A stretch of 64,000 bases of DNA from contig OW818681.1 of NCBI GenBank assembly GCA_942493075.1, forward strand, positions 3,968,001 through 4,032,000. Direction: 5' to 3'. The DNA comes from JBBQYD01 sp942493075 (GTDB lineage: Bacteria > Verrucomicrobiota > Verrucomicrobiia > Limisphaerales > UBA8199). The notes beneath the pieces are model-generated. The model was not told where the DNA came from. It searched no databases and saw only the letters and a list, made by a program, of their open reading frames with translations. The position numbers were made by a program, and so were the translations under genes. Positions 58,945 to 64,000 of the stretch are shown here, in pieces; position 1 is the first letter of the stretch; every line of letters begins with the position of its first letter.

Positions 58945-61900
58945 AAAATGAGTGCTGTTGTTTGCGACCCGCTCTGATCGGAGGTGGGGATTTGCTTAAT
59001 GGGCAGGATCAGGGTAAAGGTGCTGCCAAAATCAACCATCGACTCCACCGCCAACCCGGCCCCCATCTTCCTGGCCAACTCATATGCCATCGAGAGTCCG
59101 AGCCCCGTACCGCGCCGCGCGGACATTCCTTTTGTCGTAAAGAACGGTTCAAAAATTCGAGGCAGAACTTCCTTGGGAATGCCTGAGCCGCGGTCCTGGA
59201 CAGAGATTGCGGCGTAGCTCTCCGCCAGTTGAGGGGCCAGCACCAAGCCGCCAGGCAGGGCCGCAAGACGGCTGGTGCTTAGCACGATACCTTTCTCTCC
59301 AGTATTCGACTCCGCCGCGTTAAACAGGAAGTTAAACAGGATCTGCTGAATCAAATCAGGCGAACCGGGAACCGGTGGAACATCCGGAGCAATTTTCAAT
59401 TTCACCGGGGCCTGGCGAACCAACCGCTCCCCAAGCAGCCGGACCGTGTCCTCGGCAATGTCACGCAGATCGCATAAAACCGGCTGTTGCCCGGACTCCC
59501 GGCTAAACCCTAGCATGGCCCGAATGGTCCCAGCCCCTTGATCGACGACCATCTTTATTCGGTCCAACCGGGCGCGCACCTTGTCGGGCTTATCCAAATT
59601 CTCCTCGATGATCTGAGCCGAGCCCTTAATAACGGAGAGGATATTGTTGAAGTCGTGCGCCACACCTGCCGAGAGTGTTCCCAGGGCCGTCATCTTCTGA
59701 CTATGCAGGAGTTGCTGTCCAGCTACCTCCAACTCGCGGGTTCGTTCAGCTACCTTCTTTTCGACCAAGGCATAGCTTCGCAACAACTGCCGATGACGAT
59801 TCACCGCAAGTGCCGCAAAGAAAAGTGCGGCCAAACCACCAAGCAGCGCGATGATCAGCAGCCGGGTCTCCTGATACCACGGCAGCATCACTTCGAATTC
59901 AAACCGAGCTGGCTCGGCTTCAATATTGAAACTTCGATCTATGGCGCGTACTTGGAACACATGTTTTCCGGCAGCAAGCTCGTCCAGGAAGACTTCCGTG
60001 CTCTCGGAGAAAGAAGTCCAATCTCCGTCATCGATGCGGTGCGAATAAAGGAGGCGTTCACGGGCGGTTTGTTTCCATTTGTCCTGGGCCGAAAAAACCA
60101 TGGTCACGAAGTTCTGGGTCCCAGCAGCGTTAGCAGGCACTTTCCGAATCACCGTTCGAGGTGGGTCCTGGTCGGTATTGGGAACAAACTGAACGAGCCC
60201 CCGTCCGGTTGCTGCCCAAAGATTACCCCGAGAGTCTTCAAGCAATTGGCGCACGTTCGAATCCGGCAATCCTTCCTCTGATCCGCAATCCATCCAGAAG
60301 TTGCGGAAAAATCGGAAAAGACCGCTGTTGGATGGCACCCAGAGGCTCCCATCCCTGCTCTGCACAAGGCCGTTGATCTGGTCGAAGCCAACCCGCAGGA
60401 CGATCCATTCGGTCGCTTGGTGCTGCCAAAGAGTATCCCTCGTAGCAGCCAGCAAACGACCGTCGATCGTTTCGAGCAAATGAATCACCGGCTCCTGGCT
60501 GGTCCCCGGCAGACTGTAGGTTGTCCACCGATTCTCTCGCAAACAAGCCATACCACCCGCGCCAGACACCCAGGTGTCGCCATTACGAGCCTGACAAAAT
60601 GCGGTGAGTTCGCCCAAGCCTTGCGGCAACACGGGCCAACCGAGTTGCCGAGTGCGAGAAGCCTCCAAACTCTCGAACTCGCAAAGGGGGCCTTGTTCAC
60701 CCGGGCGACTGCGGCAAACTACCAGGCTATCGTCCTTCAACCTGCCCAGCACCCTGAGCGTCTCTCCCGCCCCTGCCTGAGCTACCACCCGCGGCATGCC
60801 TTGACCAGCAGGCATCTGCAGGACCTGGTTCTCTGTTTCCAGGAAAAGATGATCCCCCAAGGGATAGCAGCCACGGAGTTGTTGCAGAATCTCACCTGCC
60901 AAAGGCCGATTCCTGAGTCCTTCGCTTGTGAAGACATTGAAATCAGTCGCTGTAGCAAACCAGATCTGCCCCTGGGCACCGGCCGCTGCGTATCGGACCA
61001 TGGAATGCGTTTCGCGCAGGGCAGGCGGCACGCGCCATGGCAACAAGCTATATCTCAGCAACCCTTCCGATGTGGCCAGCCAGAAAGCGCCATCAGGCTC
61101 AACCGCCACATCCAGGAACTGCCTGGCGGAAACCTGCTCGTTAAGCGTAAATTCCGATGTTAGATTCTCGGCTTGCCGCAAGGAGGAAATCGTTGTTGCC
61201 CAGAGCCGGCCATCCGGACCGAACCAGGCAGCACGCACCCGTTCGGTTCCGACCGTTCGGGCAACCCAGTTAGTGCCATCGAACACAACGATAGCTTTGG
61301 CACCCGTGGCGGGCTGTTCTCCTACCATGACTACCCGGCCATTCTCGTCCTCACGCGGGTCAATCAAAGCGCCTGCCCCCAGTTCGGCAGGCACAGCATG
61401 GTTTATCCAACTGCTATCCGGTGTCAGATTGCGCACCCCTGAGGTCAGCCGCGAAAGCCCCCCACTGCCGGAGATCCATAGTCCGCCGTCCCGCGCTGAG
61501 GCCATGCTCAGATACGTGCCCAGCGAGCCTTGGTTTGCCTGGTGAAGAGTGCTCTGGCGTGACTCCCCGGGCTGATCGAAACTTAGCTGCATGAGCCGGT
61601 CCGGCATCAGGAAAAGAACGGCATTGCGGCGGATCGGGTAGAGGGCCAGCGGATCGATCGACCGGGAACTTCGGCTTGCCAGGAGCGCAGCGACCTCAGG
61701 CAATTCATGGTGAAGCCAGTTGCCATCGCGAAACTCCAGGAGCCCCTCGGGATCAGCCGCCCACATCTGGCCGCTCGCCCCGCCATAAACGCGGCCAGGT
61801 CCCGCCTTTGGAGCATAGATCCTGTTGACACCATAGCCGTCCAATTCGCTGATATACGGGAGGTTGTAATGCCGGGCAAGCACCTTGCCGTAGCCGGAGA

Positions 61901-62063
61901 AGGTGACTGAAATGCAAGCCGATTCCGGCATACCGTCAGTGGCCTTATAGGTGCGCCAGTTAAAGCCGCTTTGCCCATGAGCCGTGAGCGCAACTCCCAA
62001 CGCAAGGAAACCCAGGGCAACCCTGAGAAGATCAACACCGTGCTGTGGACGCTCTGGAACCAT
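58941..62063 (-). CDS. Periplasmic beta-propeller sensor histidine kinase
   Basis: 1040 residues from ATG 62063 (GTG 62072 is an alternative). Signal anchor (about 17-32), a large Reg_prop-type propeller (about 40-620; 'GLPDSNVRQLLEDSRGNLWAA' is the classical repeat), a Y_Y_Y domain (about 660-725, 'LYSHRIDDGDWTSFSE'), one membrane helix (about 730-753), a coiled coil and a complete HATPase: H-box 'GVAHDFNNILS' (His near 803), N-box 'FLFNAAESN', G1 'DRGSGIP', F-box 'FEPFFTTK', G2 'GTGLGLSMAY'. The domain order recalls Bacteroidetes hybrid sensors of glycan cues, but here the regulator is separate. Confidence 0.93.
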   Translation of the reverse strand: MVPERPQHGVDLLRVALGFLALGVALTAHGQSGFNWRTYKATDGMPESACISVTFSGYGKVLARHYNLPYISELDGYGVNRIYAPKAGPGRVYGGASGQMWAADPEGLLEFRDGNWLHHELPEVAALLASRSSRSIDPLALYPIRRNAVLFLMPDRLMQLSFDQPGESRQSTLHQANQGSLGTYLSMASARDGGLWISGSGGLSRLTSGVRNLTPDSSWINHAVPAELGAGALIDPREDENGRVVMVGEQPATGAKAIVVFDGTNWVARTVGTERVRAAWFGPDGRLWATTISSLRQAENLTSEFTLNEQVSARQFLDVAVEPDGAFWLATSEGLLRYSLLPWRVPPALRETHSMVRYAAAGAQGQIWFATATDFNVFTSEGLRNRPLAGEILQQLRGCYPLGDHLFLETENQVLQMPAGQGMPRVVAQAGAGETLRVLGRLKDDSLVVCRSRPGEQGPLCEFESLEASRTRQLGWPVLPQGLGELTAFCQARNGDTWVSGAGGMACLRENRWTTYSLPGTSQEPVIHLLETIDGRLLAATRDTLWQHQATEWIVLRVGFDQINGLVQSRDGSLWVPSNSGLFRFFRNFWMDCGSEEGLPDSNVRQLLEDSRGNLWAATGRGLVQFVPNTDQDPPRTVIRKVPANAAGTQNFVTMVFSAQDKWKQTARERLLYSHRIDDGDWTSFSESTEVFLDELAAGKHVFQVRAIDRSFNIEAEPARFEFEVMLPWYQETRLLIIALLGGLAALFFAALAVNRHRQLLRSYALVEKKVAERTRELEVAGQQLLHSQKMTALGTLSAGVAHDFNNILSVIKGSAQIIEENLDKPDKVRARLDRIKMVVDQGAGTIRAMLGFSRESGQQPVLCDLRDIAEDTVRLLGERLVRQAPVKLKIAPDVPPVPGSPDLIQQILFNFLFNAAESNTGEKGIVLSTSRLAALPGGLVLAPQLAESYAAISVQDRGSGIPKEVLPRIFEPFFTTKGMSARRGTGLGLSMAYELARKMGAGLAVESMVDFGSTFTLILPIKQIPTSDQSGSQTTALIL

Positions 62064-62165
62064 TGCTACCACCCGATTATGCGCCGCCGCAACGAGAGCG
62101 CAAACTCAAAGGGCCGTGACCGATCTCTCAGTCACAGCCCTCAGTGCAAAACAATTGGGAAATGC

Positions 62166-63515
62166 TTAGCCGCGCTTGGCGTAAGGCAAATTCCACGGGC
62201 GGCGATACTTTGCGCCTACCAGTTTGTCGGCTTCACGGTCGCCGATTACCTTCTCCTTCTCGGCGTCCCAGGTCACTTTGCGCCCTGTGCGATAGGCAAT
62301 ATTGCCCAGGTGCGCGACTGTGGAAACGTGGTGGCCGACATCCAGATTCAGAACCGGCTGCTTGCGTGTCTTGAGGCATTCCAGGAAGTTGCGAACGTGA
62401 GCCGGACGCGGGTCACCGCCACCCTGCTTGCGCTCCGAATCGATGTTCGCCCGTTTGGGTTCAGTGATTACCTGGTAGCCGCCATCATTCAGAATAATGG
62501 TGCCTTCGGTACCACTCCATTGGACTCCCCACGAGCGCCCATGCAAACCATTATTCAACCCGGCTTTGTGTTCCCAGACGAGAGTGAAATCAGGGAATTC
62601 GTAAACCGCCATCTGCGAGTCAGGCGTTTCCGAATTGTCATCCAGAACGAACTTGCCACCCACAGAGAATACGCTCTTGGGCGCCTGTTGCCCCATACCC
62701 ATCAGCATCATGTTGATCAAGTGCACGCCCCAATCGGTCATCAAACCACCGGCGTAATCCCAGAACCAACGAAAATTGAAGTGGAAGCGATTGGGATTAA
62801 ACGGGCGCTTGGGCGCCGGGCCGAGCCACATATCGTAGTCTGCGGAGGCGGGCGGCATGCCATCAGCAGGCTTTCCAATCGAGGGGAGCCAATCCAAGTA
62901 GGCCCAACCACGCACGATGCTTACCTTGCCAAGTTTGCCTGACTTGATGAACTCGGCTGCTTCCATGATGTGTGGCGAGCTGCGCCACTGGGAACCCATT
63001 TGCACCACGCGATTGTGCTTCTTGGCTGCTTCGAGCATCGCTCGTCCTTCATCGATTGTGCGGGCCAGGGGCTTTTCCACATAAACGTCTTTCCCGGCCT
63101 GGCAAGCCTGCACGGCTGGAAGAGCGTGCCAATGATCCGGCGTGGCGATCAGGACGGCATCGATGTCTTTCCGCTCCAGAACCCGGCGGAAATCGCGAAC
63201 AAATTCAGGGCGCTTGCCGCGCTTTTTTTCACAAATTTCTGCGCCCTGGGCCGCCATGGCTTCGTCCACGTCACAGATCACGGGGCATTCAACCTCTGGG
63301 TTCAGGAAGAAACAGGATAAGTCGCCGCGCCCCATTTGGCCGCTGCCGATCAGGCCGATGCGGACCTTATCGTTGGCCCCCGGTTCACCTGCGCGAGCGC
63401 TGCGAATGAAAGGGCTCGCGAGGCCACCGAGAGCGAGAGTCCCAGCGGCGAGGGAAGTGCGAGAGATGAAATGACGTCGAGAGAGATGGATGTTGTTAAG
63501 AGGTTTAGGTTGCAT
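62166..63515 (-). CDS. Tat-exported Gfo/Idh/MocA-type oxidoreductase
   Basis: 449 residues from ATG 63515; the frame extends 78 codons upstream but without coding character. Twin-arginine signal 'LSRRHFISRTSLAAGTLALG' (about 11-30). NAD-binding 'RIGLIGSGQMGRGD', 'VICDVDEAM', 'LIATPDHWHALPAV' and 'VYVEKPLARTIDEG' are the Gfo/Idh/MocA signature, with the 'EKP' lysine; 'DWGVHLINMMLMGMG' carries the downstream His. The Tat export and 'NYDMWLGPAP'-style spacer are typical of the Planctomycetes/Verrucomicrobia subfamily. Sugar substrate unknown. Confidence 0.9.
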   Translation of the reverse strand: MQPKPLNNIHLSRRHFISRTSLAAGTLALGGLASPFIRSARAGEPGANDKVRIGLIGSGQMGRGDLSCFFLNPEVECPVICDVDEAMAAQGAEICEKKRGKRPEFVRDFRRVLERKDIDAVLIATPDHWHALPAVQACQAGKDVYVEKPLARTIDEGRAMLEAAKKHNRVVQMGSQWRSSPHIMEAAEFIKSGKLGKVSIVRGWAYLDWLPSIGKPADGMPPASADYDMWLGPAPKRPFNPNRFHFNFRWFWDYAGGLMTDWGVHLINMMLMGMGQQAPKSVFSVGGKFVLDDNSETPDSQMAVYEFPDFTLVWEHKAGLNNGLHGRSWGVQWSGTEGTIILNDGGYQVITEPKRANIDSERKQGGGDPRPAHVRNFLECLKTRKQPVLNLDVGHHVSTVAHLGNIAYRTGRKVTWDAEKEKVIGDREADKLVGAKYRRPWNLPYAKRG

Positions 63516-63835
63516 AGAGCCAATTTTGCTTGATGCCTCGCCGACTTTGCCACATTCCCCCTTCTCTCGTCCAGCTTTTCTATCGGTCTTCGGGGAACTT
63601 TTTTTAGCGGAGCGCGCCTGGGAATGCAGTAGTTTGGTAGCGTCGTTAAGGTTCAAGTGAACGCGTTCGACGCGTTGCACTGAACCGCCGCACGGCGCGA
63701 CGGAGGATAATGACGCGGTAACTTTGCTGTCGAGTTTGGATTTTGACACTGCGTCGGGCCGGTGTGGTTAAAAGTGGGTGAGGGAATGCTGAGTGCTGTC
63801 CGGTGTCGGACAGGTAACCGAGTTCGTCCGCTTCG
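63516..63835. other. Intergenic region upstream of the oxidoreductase
   Basis: 320 bases with no recognised gene. Includes the probable promoter and leader of the oxidoreductase gene and a 6-bp hairpin, CTGTCC/GGACAG, at 63796-63813. No convincing promoter motif was found by eye. Confidence 0.5.
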
Positions 63836-63935
63836 AAGCCCCTGAACAGGGGCGACCGCGAATAGCCCGGCACGGGAGTGCTGGGTAGTGCGCCCTATAG
63901 ATCAATCAAGTCCCGACAGGGACGACCGATTCGAC
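63836..63935. repeat. Three-hairpin intergenic repeat
   Basis: Hairpin 1 at 63838-63853 (GCCCCTG/CAGGGGC, perfect 7 bp, 2-base loop), hairpin 2 at 63866-63885 (CCCGGCAC/GTGCTGGG, one G-T), hairpin 3 at 63910-63923 (GTCCC/GGGAC). Hairpins 1 and 3 are each followed by RCGACCG, so they look like related units. The style recalls multi-copy repeats of environmental bacteria; the copy number cannot be judged here. Bases 63936-64000 hold nothing recognisable. Confidence 0.65.
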
Positions 63936-64000
63936 GTCATTCTTACCGGAAACAGCAACCGCCACGCCGTTGGCTCTCTGGCATGCCCTACATGGGCTTA

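Overview
The window looks like a chromosomal segment of a Verrucomicrobiota bacterium (Limisphaerales/Pedosphaera-like), moderately GC-rich. This placement is inferred from gene content: a tandem block of six secreted sulfatases, a PEP-CTERM protein, an H-X9-DG type pseudopilin, a DUF1080 protein, a Tat-exported Gfo/Idh/MocA oxidoreductase, a giant parallel beta-helix protein, and a secretin operon whose layout resembles the Akkermansia Amuc_1098-1102 pilus-like cluster. No rRNA or marker phylogeny is available in the window to prove it.

Layout. 0-10.8 kb: a giant multidomain extracellular protein, cut by the left edge, then a PEP-CTERM surface protein. 10.8-17.4 kb: lipoate-protein ligase divergent from a three-gene pyruvate dehydrogenase operon (E1-E2-E3), then tRNA-Pro(GGG). 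17.4-23.2 kb: an accessory island beside the tRNA with a decayed tyrosine recombinase, a HEAT-repeat/secreted-protein pair, a gene apparently split by an in-frame TAG, an IS110 remnant and several hairpin-rich repeats. 23.2-27.3 kb: a DUF1080 protein, then the housekeeping run coaD-yceD-rpmF-plsX-fabH. 27.4-33.5 kb: a PilZ-like protein, a pseudopilin, an esterase, HtpX, a TPR protein, a LOG-like protein and an M16 peptidase. 33.5-35.9 kb: pabB-pabC for folate. 35.9-43.1 kb: five tightly overlapping genes for a type II secretion/type IV pilus-like machine (secretin, GspL-like PilM-PilN fusion, PilO/GspM-like, PilP/GspC-like, GspE/PilB ATPase). 43.1-53.1 kb, minus strand: a sugar nucleotidyltransferase and six sulfatases. 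53.2-56.7 kb: homoserine dehydrogenase, a CBM48 protein, an FKBP isomerase and a fluoride channel. 56.8-63.5 kb, minus strand: a secreted propeller-like protein, a response regulator overlapping a large beta-propeller sensor kinase, and a Tat-exported oxidoreductase. The right edge is a second type of hairpin repeat.

Working together. Lipoate ligase can lipoylate the PDH E2 encoded next to it. coaD, plsX and fabH serve coenzyme A and phospholipid/fatty-acid synthesis. The sulfatases, the Reg_prop/Y_Y_Y sensor kinase, the secreted proteins and the oxidoreductase are consistent with a life on sulfated polysaccharides; that functional link is inference from proximity. No sulfatase-maturing enzyme, exosortase, GspF/PilC or prepilin peptidase is encoded in the window, so these must act from elsewhere.
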